DNA from: Gammaproteobacteria bacterium
Lineage (GTDB): Bacteria; Pseudomonadota; Gammaproteobacteria; Pseudomonadales; Halieaceae
Assembly: GCA_030428835.1 (NCBI GenBank)
Contig: JAUIEP010000009.1
Location: forward strand, 1 to 64,000
Length of the DNA: 64,000 nucleotides
Direction: 5' to 3'
Shown: piece by piece, positions 47,701 to 56,696 of the stretch
Layout of the letters: every line of letters begins with the position of its first letter
How positions within the stretch are numbered: the stretch's first letter is position 1
Notes under the pieces: model-generated
Databases searched by the model: none
Seen by the model: only the letters and a program-made list of their open reading frames with translations
What the model was told of the DNA's origin: nothing
Translations under genes and position numbers: made by a program

Positions 47701-48115
47701 CCTCGCCGTCACCGCCCTCGGCGCCATCCTGGCCGAGGGAGAAGATATCGACCTCGCCCCGGGTCCCCGGGTTGCTGTAGTAATACTCGTTCTTCCAGGG
47801 GTCCAGGGGCACGCCGGATTTCAGGTAGGGTCCGTTCCAGCCATCGGCATTGCCGGAGCTGTCCACGAGCGCCATAAGGCCCTCGGAGGAGGACGGATAG
47901 CGCCCGACGTCGAGTTTGTACATTTCCAGGGCCTGCTCCAGCTCCTTGATCTGCACCCGCGCAGTCTTCGATTTCGCGCCCCCGAGCTGGTTGAGTACGG
48001 TGGGACCCACGAGCCCGGCGAGCATCGTGATAATGGCCAGCACCACAAGAATCTCGATGAGCGTCAGGCCGGCCTGCCTGGTCGGGCGGCGCCCGTGATT
48101 GTCCAATACCTGCAT
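47678..48115 (-). CDS. gspG: Type II secretion major pseudopilin GspG
   Basis: 145 residues. Leader ends RRPTRQAG, cleavage before LTLIEILVVLAIITML, then the GspG-type conserved body: GGAKSKTARVQIKELEQALEMYKLDVGRYP and DPWKNEYYYSNPG. Forms the pseudopilus of the T2SS. Start at 48115 with AGGATGG upstream. The calcium-binding acidic end (DIFSLGQDGAEGGDGEDADVGNW) is preserved. Confidence 0.94.
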   Translation of the reverse strand: MQVLDNHGRRPTRQAGLTLIEILVVLAIITMLAGLVGPTVLNQLGGAKSKTARVQIKELEQALEMYKLDVGRYPSSSEGLMALVDSSGNADGWNGPYLKSGVPLDPWKNEYYYSNPGTRGEVDIFSLGQDGAEGGDGEDADVGNW

Positions 48116-48170
48116 AGTTATGCCATCCTGCTGTGCGTTGCCAGCCTCGGCAACATTTTGAATTAAGTGT

Positions 48171-49376
48171 CTATATCGCCAGGTCATTGACCGACATGAT
48201 GCCCATGAGAATCGCCACGATGACAACCGCAATCGTGACACCCATCAGCAAAATAAGAATCGGGCCGAGCAGCGACAGGCTGCGCGCAATACCCACCTGC
48301 ACCTCCTCATCGTACACGCCGGCCAGTTCAGTCATCATCTGGTCGAGCCGGCCCGACTCCTCCCCCACCCTGACCATCTGGATGACCAGTGGCGAGAAGC
48401 GTCCGGCCTCTTCCAGTGCCGCGGATATCCGCTGGCCACGTTTCACCGCCGGCTGGAGAACGCCGAGCGCCTCCCTGATGGGACGATTCCCCACGGTATC
48501 CACCGCTATCGAAATCGCCTGCAGCAGTGACACCCCGTTACCCAACAGCGTGCCCACCGTGCGCGCAAACTTCGACATCTCGTACTTGAACAACAAATCG
48601 CCGAACAGGGGGAGCCGCAACAGGGTCTCGTCGAGTTGTGTCCGGCCCTCCTCGGAACTCACCCAGTTGCGTACCAGCACGACAACCACTGTGATAAGCA
48701 GCGCGAGCAGCCACCACCAGTTCGCCACGAACTCGCCGGCGGCAATCACCGTTCGTGTCAGCGCGGGTAGCGCCTCACCCATATCCGCGAAGAGGGCTTC
48801 AAACTGCGGCACCACAAAGCCCAGTATCCCGGCGACGGACAACACCGTCATGACAAGGAGAAACGCCGGGTAGATCATGGCCGACCGGACACTCGCGCGC
48901 ACGTTCTTCGCATTGCCCAAATAGTCGGCCAGGCGATTCAGCACTTCCGCGAGGTGACCACCGGCTTCACCCGAGCGGACCATGTTGAGGTAAAAGCTGT
49001 CGAACACCCGCGGGTAGGCTTCCAGTGCCTGGCTGAGGCCCTTGCCCGACTTCACCGAGGCGAGCAACTCCTCCAGCAACTCCTGTGTCGAGGGTTGTGC
49101 CGCCATGTCGATCATCACCTTGAGGGCACGATCGATCGGCAGGCCAGCGCGCAATAACACGCCCAACTCCCGCGTGAGTGCAAGCACATCCGAACTGCTT
49201 GCCGAGCCCCGGCGCGCGCCCTGGGCCGTACTCCCCTCTTTCGCGGGCTCCAGGCTGAGCAGGGTCAGGCCCTGCGCGCGCAGTTCGCGCGAGGCGAGTT
49301 CTATGCGGTCGGCGGCTATCGCGCCCTGCACGGCCTTGCCCTGGGTCGAAATCGCCTTGTAACTGAATGAAGCCAT
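48171..49376 (-). CDS. gspF: Type II secretion inner-membrane protein GspF
   Basis: 401 residues, full length. Two T2SSF domains, with three hydrophobic helices (about 165-190, 220-240 and 370-395). Typical start MASFSYKAISTQGKAVQGAI and the FDSFYLNMVRSGEAGGHL and SPLVIQMVRVGEESGRL blocks. The platform protein that interacts with GspE and GspL. Ten bases separate gspE and gspF. Confidence 0.95.
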   Translation of the reverse strand: MASFSYKAISTQGKAVQGAIAADRIELASRELRAQGLTLLSLEPAKEGSTAQGARRGSASSSDVLALTRELGVLLRAGLPIDRALKVMIDMAAQPSTQELLEELLASVKSGKGLSQALEAYPRVFDSFYLNMVRSGEAGGHLAEVLNRLADYLGNAKNVRASVRSAMIYPAFLLVMTVLSVAGILGFVVPQFEALFADMGEALPALTRTVIAAGEFVANWWWLLALLITVVVVLVRNWVSSEEGRTQLDETLLRLPLFGDLLFKYEMSKFARTVGTLLGNGVSLLQAISIAVDTVGNRPIREALGVLQPAVKRGQRISAALEEAGRFSPLVIQMVRVGEESGRLDQMMTELAGVYDEEVQVGIARSLSLLGPILILLMGVTIAVVIVAILMGIMSVNDLAI

Positions 49377-49386
49377 GGCCGGGGGG

Positions 49387-51123
49387 TCAGTATTCGGACG
49401 CGGTCAGGTCCAGTTCCGCCGCGGGCACGGTCTGGGCGTCCTCTTCCTGCTGATCGAGGGTGACACGGAGGACTTCCTCGAGCGAGGTAACTCCCGCGGC
49501 TACCTTGCGCAGGCCATCCTCGAACAGGGTGAACATACCGTTGCGTCGCGCACTCGCGTGCAGGGTGGTCGCATCGGCCCCATCGAGGATCGCCTCGTGC
49601 ATGCGCTTGTCGAGCACAAACAACTCGTGGATCCCCGTGCGACCGGCGTAACCGGTGTGCTTGCAGGCCTCGCAGCCAACCGACTCGTAGATCTGCGCGT
49701 TCTGTGGATCGAGGAAACGCCCGAGGCCGTGACCCTCCATGACATCCTCACCCGGATGGACAGGTTGCTTGCATTCCGGGCACAGCTTGCGCACGAGGCG
49801 CTGTGCCAGCACGCCGTTTACGGACGAGGTGATCAGGTAGCGCTCGATCCCCATGTCCTCCAGGCGGGTGATCGCGGCTGCCGCGGTATTGGTGTGCAGG
49901 GTAGACAACACCAGGTGGCCGGTCAGCGCTGACTGCACACCGATCTGCGCGGTTTCGCCGTCGCGCATCTCGCCGATCATGATGATGTCGGGGTCCTGGC
50001 GCAGGATGGAACGCAGCGCCATGGCGAAGTCCAGGTCGATCTGGGGCTTCACCTGGATCTGGTTGATGCCCCGCAGCTGGTACTCCACCGGGTCCTCCAC
50101 GGTGATGATCTTGAGACTCTCCGCGTCCATCGAGGACAGGGAGGCGTACAGGGTGGTGGTCTTCCCGGAACCCGTGGGACCGGTGAGCAAGAGCACGCCG
50201 TGCGGGCGGTCAAGCAACTCGCGGTAGCGCGTCAGGGTCTCGTCGTCAAAGCCCATGTCCGTGAGGCTGAAACGAATGCTCTGGCGATCGAGCACACGCA
50301 TCACGATACTCTCACCGTGGACCGTCGGGATGGTGGACACCCGCAGGTCCAGCTCGTGCCCCTTCACCCGGAGCATGATGCGACCGTCCTGGGGCAGGCG
50401 TTGCTCCGCGATATTGAGGTTGGCCAGCAGCTTGATGCGCGACGCGATGGCGGGCGCGTGACTGGCCTGTGGTGGATCCTTGGCTTCCTGTATGACCCCG
50501 TCGATCCGATAGCGCAGGTGCAGGCCGTCGTCGAAGGGCTCGATATGGATATCGGAGGCGCCGAGATCGACGGCGCGATGGATAATCTGGTTGACCAGGC
50601 GGATGATCGGGGCCTCGCTCGCGAGGTCCTTGAGGTGTTCGATAAACTCCTGGTCATCGGAGTAGACATCGTACCCCGCGCCCTCTTCGGCCTCGTCCTC
50701 GGCGCTTTCACTGGAATGTTTCTGCAGGGCGGCGAGTACGTCTGACTCCAGCCCGAGACTGAGCTCAACGGGGCGATCCAGCGCCAGGGCCAGAGCCTTG
50801 CGCAGGAACACGTCCTGCGGCACGACTGCCGCGAAATGGGCGCGCGCCTTGTCCAGCTGAATGGGTACGACGAGATTGCTGAGCATGAAATCCAGCGACA
50901 ACCCGGGGACGCTGATGGGCTCCTCCGGGTAGGCGGCGGCTTCCAGCAGGGGCAGGTTGTGGATCTGGGAAAGCGCCTGGGAGAGATCCAGCTCGGAGAC
51001 CAGGCCAAGGCGAACGAGGGTCTGGCCGAACAGGCCACCCATCTCCGCCCGCGCCACCAGCGCGCGCTCGACGTCGCGATGGGTGATCTTCCCGGCGTCA
51101 ATCAGATACTGACCAAGTTCCAT
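49387..51123 (-). CDS. gspE: Type II secretion ATPase GspE
   Basis: 578 residues. N-terminal T2SSE_N domain (about 1-140), then the ATPase domain: Walker A GPTGSGKT (315-322), Asp box (VEDPVEYQL), Walker B (DPDIIMIGEMRD), His box (LSTLHTN), and the C-terminal tetracysteine zinc motif CPEC ... CEAC. Powers the pseudopilus. I chose ATG at 51123, dropping 17 arginine-rich residues that begin with a GTG. Confidence 0.95.
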   Translation of the reverse strand: MELGQYLIDAGKITHRDVERALVARAEMGGLFGQTLVRLGLVSELDLSQALSQIHNLPLLEAAAYPEEPISVPGLSLDFMLSNLVVPIQLDKARAHFAAVVPQDVFLRKALALALDRPVELSLGLESDVLAALQKHSSESAEDEAEEGAGYDVYSDDQEFIEHLKDLASEAPIIRLVNQIIHRAVDLGASDIHIEPFDDGLHLRYRIDGVIQEAKDPPQASHAPAIASRIKLLANLNIAEQRLPQDGRIMLRVKGHELDLRVSTIPTVHGESIVMRVLDRQSIRFSLTDMGFDDETLTRYRELLDRPHGVLLLTGPTGSGKTTTLYASLSSMDAESLKIITVEDPVEYQLRGINQIQVKPQIDLDFAMALRSILRQDPDIIMIGEMRDGETAQIGVQSALTGHLVLSTLHTNTAAAAITRLEDMGIERYLITSSVNGVLAQRLVRKLCPECKQPVHPGEDVMEGHGLGRFLDPQNAQIYESVGCEACKHTGYAGRTGIHELFVLDKRMHEAILDGADATTLHASARRNGMFTLFEDGLRKVAAGVTSLEEVLRVTLDQQEEDAQTVPAAELDLTASEY

Positions 51124-51183
51124 AAATCGTTCGTCCCCCGGGGACTCCTGGCGGCGGCTGCAGCGCCGGGACACCCGGGCGTT

Positions 51184-51192
51184 AGTTTACCA
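51184..51192 (-). promoter_or_regulatory. Possible extended -10 promoter of gspEFGH
   Basis: On the minus strand TGGTAAACT (51192-51184) is an extended -10 in the 104-bp gap between the methyltransferase gene and gspE; no clear -35. Confidence 0.3.
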
Positions 51193-51227
51193 TCTTTAGC
51201 CGTAGCGAAGCTGCACCCGGCGGCCTG

Positions 51228-51872
51228 TCACGGCTTGACGAGGAACCCCGAGGGGGCGAACGTGAAGCCGAACTTGGCTTCCCGATCCTCGTCGCGAACA
51301 TAATCGGCGGGGTAGCGCTCGAAGTAGGCTTCCAGCGCCTCTGTCGGCCCCTCACCCCAGCCGGGCAGCACCGGGTGCCCGTTGATGTTGCCGTCCTCGA
51401 CCACCACGTAATCGCCCGATTCCACCACCCTGCGGAGCTGCTCCAGTTCCGCCAGCACATGGTCCCTGGAGTGGTCGCTGTCCAGGATGAAGAATACCCT
51501 GCCGGGGTTCTGACCACGCATCTGCCGGATAATTTCGAGGACTTCCGGCGAAGTTGAGGAATTTGTCACAAGCCGGATCGCGGGATCCTCATGCACCCTC
51601 GGAAACACCTCGTGATGATGGATATCGACGGACAGGACCTTGAGGTCAGGGTTAATAGCGCGACCAATAACGCTGAAGTAGAGCGCGGAGCCGCCAAACC
51701 GCGTCCCGAACTCGATGACCAGGGACGGCCGCAGTTCCGACAGGATCTCCTGGTAGTTCCACATGTCCGACACGGACTTGTTGGTGGTCACCCCGAGGAA
51801 ACTGACGCCCTCCCATACCTCGGTATCGTAGTACCATCGGTGGTAGGCCTCGGCCGGGTGACGATCACTCAT
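51228..51872 (-). CDS. CmcI-like methyltransferase / cephalosporin-hydroxylase family
   Basis: 214 residues. The SAM-binding part LVIEFGTRFGGSALYFS, the acidic VLSVDIHHHEVFPRV and the metal-site region VFFILDSDHSRDHVLAELE are those of the CmcI/rhamnosyl O-methyltransferase family, which methylates sugars in some glycan clusters. The His-rich IHHHE is typical. Last gene of operon B, 12 bp after the DxD glycosyltransferase. Probable sugar O-methyltransferase. Confidence 0.8.
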   Translation of the reverse strand: MSDRHPAEAYHRWYYDTEVWEGVSFLGVTTNKSVSDMWNYQEILSELRPSLVIEFGTRFGGSALYFSVIGRAINPDLKVLSVDIHHHEVFPRVHEDPAIRLVTNSSTSPEVLEIIRQMRGQNPGRVFFILDSDHSRDHVLAELEQLRRVVESGDYVVVEDGNINGHPVLPGWGEGPTEALEAYFERYPADYVRDEDREAKFGFTFAPSGFLVKP

Positions 51873-51884
51873 GGCTGCTCCCGC

Positions 51885-53081
51885 TCACGACAGGTGGCTC
51901 AGGCGCCGCAGGAAACGGTTGATTCCGAGGCGCATACCCATACGACGGTAGAACGTGGACAGTCGCCGGAATACGCGCCACGTGATGGAGTGATGAATGG
52001 CGTCGAGTTCCTGGCGCATCACACTGACGACCTCTTCCTCCTCGCTCCTGAAAGCCAGCGAGCGGGAATGGCGCCGGTACCAGGCCAGGTAGCCGCCCTC
52101 CTGTACCGCGCAGTCGTAGGGGTCGGGAAAGCGCTCCTGCAACTCGATCCGATAACGGTACAGTAACCGCTCCGCGGGCTTCACCCGTTCGCCGTTGCTG
52201 TACAGGTCATAGCGACACGGGAGCGCGCCAAACGTCTTCTGCCCGGCCGCATCACACTGCCTGAGGTACCACTGTCGCAGCTCCTCCAACAACGGGTTGC
52301 CGCCGCCGTACACATCCATCATCACCTTGAGCGCGCCACTGTCGAGGCCGGAGAAATGATAGAAGCACAGCGGCTTGCCGTTGACGCTGATGCCGCTTTC
52401 CAGGCTTCCCGCCAGGTCGCGGTGATTGATGTTCCAGGTGGAGACGTTGAACTGCGGCTCGCGCAGAATGGCGATGTCCGAAAAGAAGGCCGGCGCGAGA
52501 TCGATCCACTTCTGGTCGGTAAACAGCCCCTGGCCCTTGTCGTCATAACAAAAATCCCGCAGGCGTTCGCTCCACCACCGCACGAACCGCCGGCCCTCAA
52601 CGGAGTTACGCACGGCGAGAAATCCGAGATTGAAAACACCGTGCTTGAGACTGCTGACCTCGTGATCGAGGATCGCTGAACGGGTGGCCTCGGGCTCGGT
52701 CTGGTGCGGCGTGAGCACAATGCTGTGTTCATCCAGCAGCTGCCCAATCGAGTCGAGGTCGGAGAAGACGACGATATCGGGGTCCAGGAACACCACTTTT
52801 TCCGCGCCCCGCTGGAACAGGCGCTCGAAGCCCATCCCCTTGACCGCGGTGCACAGCTCGACAACGTTGTGCTGGTAGATCCAGCCCTTGCCCACGGGGG
52901 TCTCGAAATCATCGAGAGTGATCAGGTCATCGAAGGGTTCGTCCTCGAGGGAAAAACCCGCGGGGGGTGCATCGCACAGGACCAGGTGGAAAGTTGCCCC
53001 CGGGACATGGCGTCTCACGGACTCCGCCAGCACCCGCGCCTTGGGGATGTAATTGCTCGTGCTGCTGGTGAAGATGTGCAT
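51885..53081 (-). CDS. GT-A glycosyltransferase (GT8-like), paralogue 1
   Basis: 398 residues. Begins MHIFTSSTSNYIPKARVLAESVRR, has the DxD metal motif in VFLDPDIVVFSDLD (residues about 94-107), and the FTDQKWIDLAP and NINHRDLAG blocks. Similar GT-A enzymes make capsule and LPS sugars. A basic amphipathic C-terminal tail (STFYRRMGMRLGINRFLRRL) could associate with membrane. Paralogue of the gene at 55411-56643. Confidence 0.82.
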   Translation of the reverse strand: MHIFTSSTSNYIPKARVLAESVRRHVPGATFHLVLCDAPPAGFSLEDEPFDDLITLDDFETPVGKGWIYQHNVVELCTAVKGMGFERLFQRGAEKVVFLDPDIVVFSDLDSIGQLLDEHSIVLTPHQTEPEATRSAILDHEVSSLKHGVFNLGFLAVRNSVEGRRFVRWWSERLRDFCYDDKGQGLFTDQKWIDLAPAFFSDIAILREPQFNVSTWNINHRDLAGSLESGISVNGKPLCFYHFSGLDSGALKVMMDVYGGGNPLLEELRQWYLRQCDAAGQKTFGALPCRYDLYSNGERVKPAERLLYRYRIELQERFPDPYDCAVQEGGYLAWYRRHSRSLAFRSEEEEVVSVMRQELDAIHHSITWRVFRRLSTFYRRMGMRLGINRFLRRLSHLS

Positions 53082-53164
53082 GCGGGGCCCGACCGTGGAA
53101 CTGAGCGGGAGGATACCAAAACCGCGCCCCCTTTACCGCAGGAATCCCCCGGGGCGGGTGGCTG

Positions 53165-55378
53165 TCAGGCCGCCAGCCGCCGTGCCAGGAAGCGCAGTGG
53201 CCGGATGACCAGCGGCCGCAACCAGCCCGGCAGTCGTGCGGAGACCTCGGCCTTGCCCGCGGAATAGCGCAGGAAGGCGACCAGCACCCGCCTGTAGGAT
53301 ACGTGCCGGCCCACGATGAGCGCCTCGTCCTGTGCCGCCGCGACAGCATAGGGGTTGGTATGGGAGCGACGCGGGAGCCAGTAGCGGGAGAGCGGGATAC
53401 CCTCGCGCGCCGGGCTCAACACGGCGTAGTCATCACACATCGCGCGCGCTGTGCGCGCCGCCGCGCCGGCCAGTGTCGCGCGAACACGCGCCAGTGCCGC
53501 ACGGTCTGCCTGCAGCGCCCGGAGCCGTTCCAGTACCGACTGTGCGTCCGGTTGCACCAACCAACCGGTCTCGCCCTCATCGATACGCTCAACAAAGGCG
53601 CCCACGTTGGTAGCGAGCACAGGCACGGCAGCGGCGCGGAGCTCGCTGAGGGTATAGCTGAACGTTTCCGGCACGACCGACAGCAGCAGCGCGAGGTGCG
53701 GTCGAATGTCGCGCAGGAGGGCACCCAGTTCCGCTGAGTCGTAACTGCGAACCACTGGCACATTCACGGTTTTCTCGAAGCGCGCTCCGCTTTCCCCGGT
53801 ACCCAGGAGGTGCAGCTCGGCAAACCCGACGACCTCGTCGACGATCGCTGCCAGTATTTCGCCGCCCTTCTCGGCGGTCAGGCGACCGAGTACGACGAGC
53901 CGCAAAGGTCCCGCGTCTTCCGCGAACTCAGCGCCGGGCGCGAGTGATGCAATGAGGTCACCGGCGAGGCCATGGGCCACGACGGATATCGGTTTCCCGC
54001 CCAGCTCCGGTGCCAGTACACGATAGCGTTCCACCACGGACGCGCTGGGAGCCGCGAGGGTGATGTGCTCCTGTACCAGGCTAGCCAGGAAGAACTTCCG
54101 CACGCCGAGCCAGTGCGCACTCGATTCGAACTTGAAGTAGTGGTGCTGTGGATTGTCCCGGCCACAGGCCGCCAGGCGCTCGGCCGTGCACCCGGTACAC
54201 GGCGTGTCGAAAGTTGCATACAAGGCGGGGCAAAAGGGAAAGAAGTCGTGCAACACCACGGTCGTGGGTAGCGAGGTATGGAGTATATCGAGGGTATGGC
54301 CGATCACCGAGGAAACCACGATGCTCTCAACCGAGTAAGACTCGACCAGTTCGGCAATGATTGCCCTGTACTCGGGGCAGTTCTGGCGCACAGAGAGAAT
54401 CGGCTGGCTCAGCGTCCAGGAACGTATGGGGGAGTCCATCCCGGCATCCCCATACAATGCGATTGTCTGGCCGAAACCGGTGCGGTCACCGATCGAGCGC
54501 AGCACGAGATGGTTGTTGTGACAATCCGCCGCAATGAAATCGCTCATCCATTGCCCCACTCCCCCGCCCCAGCTATGGCCCACATGCAGCTGGACCGGCC
54601 TGCAATCGCGTACCTGCGGAGGGCGCTCGGCCCGCGCCGAAAGCTCAGTCAGCGGATGCCGCAGCGCAGCCAGCGGAGAGCGCATGCTGTAGGCGTCCCT
54701 GACAGCGAGAGGCAGCGCCTGGATGTCGCCAGCACAAGCGAGGGCGGCGTCATCGATATACACCTGCGTATCGGCGAGCACCTCGATCCGGTCGTTCGCG
54801 AGTCGCTCGAACAGGTGTTCATCCCCGGCGCAGTCCTCGGGCCGCTCCTGCCAATAGCCACCCTGGAACAACAGGCAGCCATGCGGCAACGCGGGCAACG
54901 GGAACGCCCGCCCGTCGGAATACTCGTTGAGCCACTGGTCGATGTCATCCACCGCAAGGCCGGGCGCATGGGTGGTTGAGCTGAACAGCGAGGTCAGGGG
55001 GTGTCGGACCGACACCGGAGCCACAATACCCGCCGCAGGGTTGCGTTGACCCGCGGCTACCAGGCGTGCGTCCCAGTGCTGGGGCACCAGGCACCCGGCC
55101 TGCAGAAACAGCACAGGCTCACCGCTAAACCGGTAGCTGCACGCCACGGTGGACCAGAAGCCGCCTCCGGGAATCGTGGCGGGAAGATCGTACGCGACCG
55201 GTAGTTCGAGGTCGACTAACGCGGCCCGCACCGGGTCGGCGTCGCCGGCGAGCAGGGAGATATCACGACCGAGCGACTGCGCCCGTACGCTGGCCAGCGT
55301 GTTGGGCAGCAACGGCAAAGTGTCCGTGTGCACGATGACCACGATTCGCCAACGGGCACTGAGCAGCGGGCCGCCCAT
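53165..55378 (-). CDS. GT4 glycosyltransferase with a degenerate GT2-like N-terminal domain
   Basis: 737 residues. The N-terminal 230 residues align in layout with GT2 domains (IVVIVHTDTLPLLPNTLASV, then VLFLQAGCLVPQHWD), but the DxD position LNSD is LQAG, so it is probably non-catalytic. Residues about 270-640 form a GT4 domain: HVGHSWGGGVGQWMSDF, HDFFPFCPAL, VVLGRLTAEKGGEIL and VPETFSYTLSELRAA (E-x7-E). A CTGCTAERLAAC block near residue 395 is notable. Ends in a basic tail. Confidence 0.82.
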   Translation of the reverse strand: MGGPLLSARWRIVVIVHTDTLPLLPNTLASVRAQSLGRDISLLAGDADPVRAALVDLELPVAYDLPATIPGGGFWSTVACSYRFSGEPVLFLQAGCLVPQHWDARLVAAGQRNPAAGIVAPVSVRHPLTSLFSSTTHAPGLAVDDIDQWLNEYSDGRAFPLPALPHGCLLFQGGYWQERPEDCAGDEHLFERLANDRIEVLADTQVYIDDAALACAGDIQALPLAVRDAYSMRSPLAALRHPLTELSARAERPPQVRDCRPVQLHVGHSWGGGVGQWMSDFIAADCHNNHLVLRSIGDRTGFGQTIALYGDAGMDSPIRSWTLSQPILSVRQNCPEYRAIIAELVESYSVESIVVSSVIGHTLDILHTSLPTTVVLHDFFPFCPALYATFDTPCTGCTAERLAACGRDNPQHHYFKFESSAHWLGVRKFFLASLVQEHITLAAPSASVVERYRVLAPELGGKPISVVAHGLAGDLIASLAPGAEFAEDAGPLRLVVLGRLTAEKGGEILAAIVDEVVGFAELHLLGTGESGARFEKTVNVPVVRSYDSAELGALLRDIRPHLALLLSVVPETFSYTLSELRAAAVPVLATNVGAFVERIDEGETGWLVQPDAQSVLERLRALQADRAALARVRATLAGAAARTARAMCDDYAVLSPAREGIPLSRYWLPRRSHTNPYAVAAAQDEALIVGRHVSYRRVLVAFLRYSAGKAEVSARLPGWLRPLVIRPLRFLARRLAA

Positions 55379-55410
55379 GTCCGCTTATGACCCGCGTGGC
55401 GCCCGCATAC

Positions 55411-56643
55411 TCACGCCCCCGCCGCCCGGCGGCGCGTGACCCGGGCGAGTACCCGCAAACCTCCCGCCATGCCACGTAGCAGCCAGCGCTTGGGCCGCGT
55501 GTTACCGCGCCCCTGCGCTATCATGCGGTAGAAGTGACGGGAGAGTTCATCAAAGAGCGTCGACAGCGGCAGGCCCGGGGCGATTTTCACGGCATCGCCC
55601 GGGGGGTGTTCGAGAGGATGGGCGTCGTACCACGCCTTGTAACAATGAGGGCCGCTCACCTCGTAGGGGTTCGGGTAGTCGCGTTGCAGGTCCTCCCGCT
55701 GCCGGTAAAGCAGGCGGTAATCGCGTGCAATACGCTCACCATTGCTGAAGAAGTCATAGCGGCAGGGCAAGGAACCTAGCGCCCCTTGTCCGCAGCGTTC
55801 GCACTCCCGGATGTACCACTCGCGAAGCTCCGTGAGCACCGGGCTCTCGGTGCCGTAGATGGCGAGCATCGTCGCCTGGTCGCCGCTGTCAAAACCTGAA
55901 AAATGGTAGAACCCGAGAGGTTCACCGTTAACCAGGATCCCGTCCGCCAGCGAGCCGGTCGCGCGCCTGTTGGTGATGTTCCAGGTGGCGACATTGAACC
56001 CCGGTGCGCGCAACACCCGGACCTCGTCAAAAAAACACGGCGCGAGGTCCACCCACTTCTGGTCCGTAAAAATCCCCATCGGCAGATTATCGTGACAGTA
56101 GCTCGCCAGCCTCCGCGCCCACCACTCGGCGAATCGGCGCCCCTCCGCGGTGTTGCGCACACCGACAAAGCCCAGGTTGTAGACGCCATGCCGCAGGCTT
56201 GAAATCTCGTTGTCCAGTATCCCCCTGTCACTGATTTCCGGGTCCGTCAGGTGGGGCGTCAGCACGACGCTCACCCGGGACAATTGGTCCTGCAGTTCAT
56301 CGAGGCGGCCGAACACGACGATATCCGGATCGAAATAGAAGACCTGGTCCGCGCCGCAATTTTCGAACAGATGCACCAGCGCCGCCCCCTTTACCGCGGT
56401 ACACAGCTCGACGACCGAGTGCTGGAACACCCAGGCAGGGAAGTCACGGGTGACGAGCTGTTCGATCAGGATGAGGTTGTCAAAAGGCTCGGCCGCGAGG
56501 TCAAAGCCCACCGGTGGCACATCCGACAAAACAAGGTGGAACTGTACCTCGGGATCTACCCGCTTCACCGACTCCGCCAGCACCCGCGCCTTGGGCAGGT
56601 AATTGGAGGTGATGCTCGTATAGGCGTGGACTGCTGCAGTCAT
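55411..56643 (-). CDS. GT-A glycosyltransferase (GT8-like), paralogue 2
   Basis: 410 residues, full-length homologue of the 51885-53081 protein: AYTSITSNYLPKARVLAESVKR, FYFDPDIVVFGRLD with DxD, GIFTDQKWVDLAP, NVATWNITNRR and GFYHFSGFDSG. Basic tail (RRMAGG-like; RPKRWLLRGMAGGLRVLARV). 32 bp upstream of the GT4 gene. The two paralogues flank that gene, so the set may have arisen by duplication. Confidence 0.83.
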   Translation of the reverse strand: MTAAVHAYTSITSNYLPKARVLAESVKRVDPEVQFHLVLSDVPPVGFDLAAEPFDNLILIEQLVTRDFPAWVFQHSVVELCTAVKGAALVHLFENCGADQVFYFDPDIVVFGRLDELQDQLSRVSVVLTPHLTDPEISDRGILDNEISSLRHGVYNLGFVGVRNTAEGRRFAEWWARRLASYCHDNLPMGIFTDQKWVDLAPCFFDEVRVLRAPGFNVATWNITNRRATGSLADGILVNGEPLGFYHFSGFDSGDQATMLAIYGTESPVLTELREWYIRECERCGQGALGSLPCRYDFFSNGERIARDYRLLYRQREDLQRDYPNPYEVSGPHCYKAWYDAHPLEHPPGDAVKIAPGLPLSTLFDELSRHFYRMIAQGRGNTRPKRWLLRGMAGGLRVLARVTRRRAAGA

Positions 56644-56696
56644 CGTTTGCGTATCGGGTCGGCCGCTGGATCGTCTGGATAGAACAAAACGGCGGG

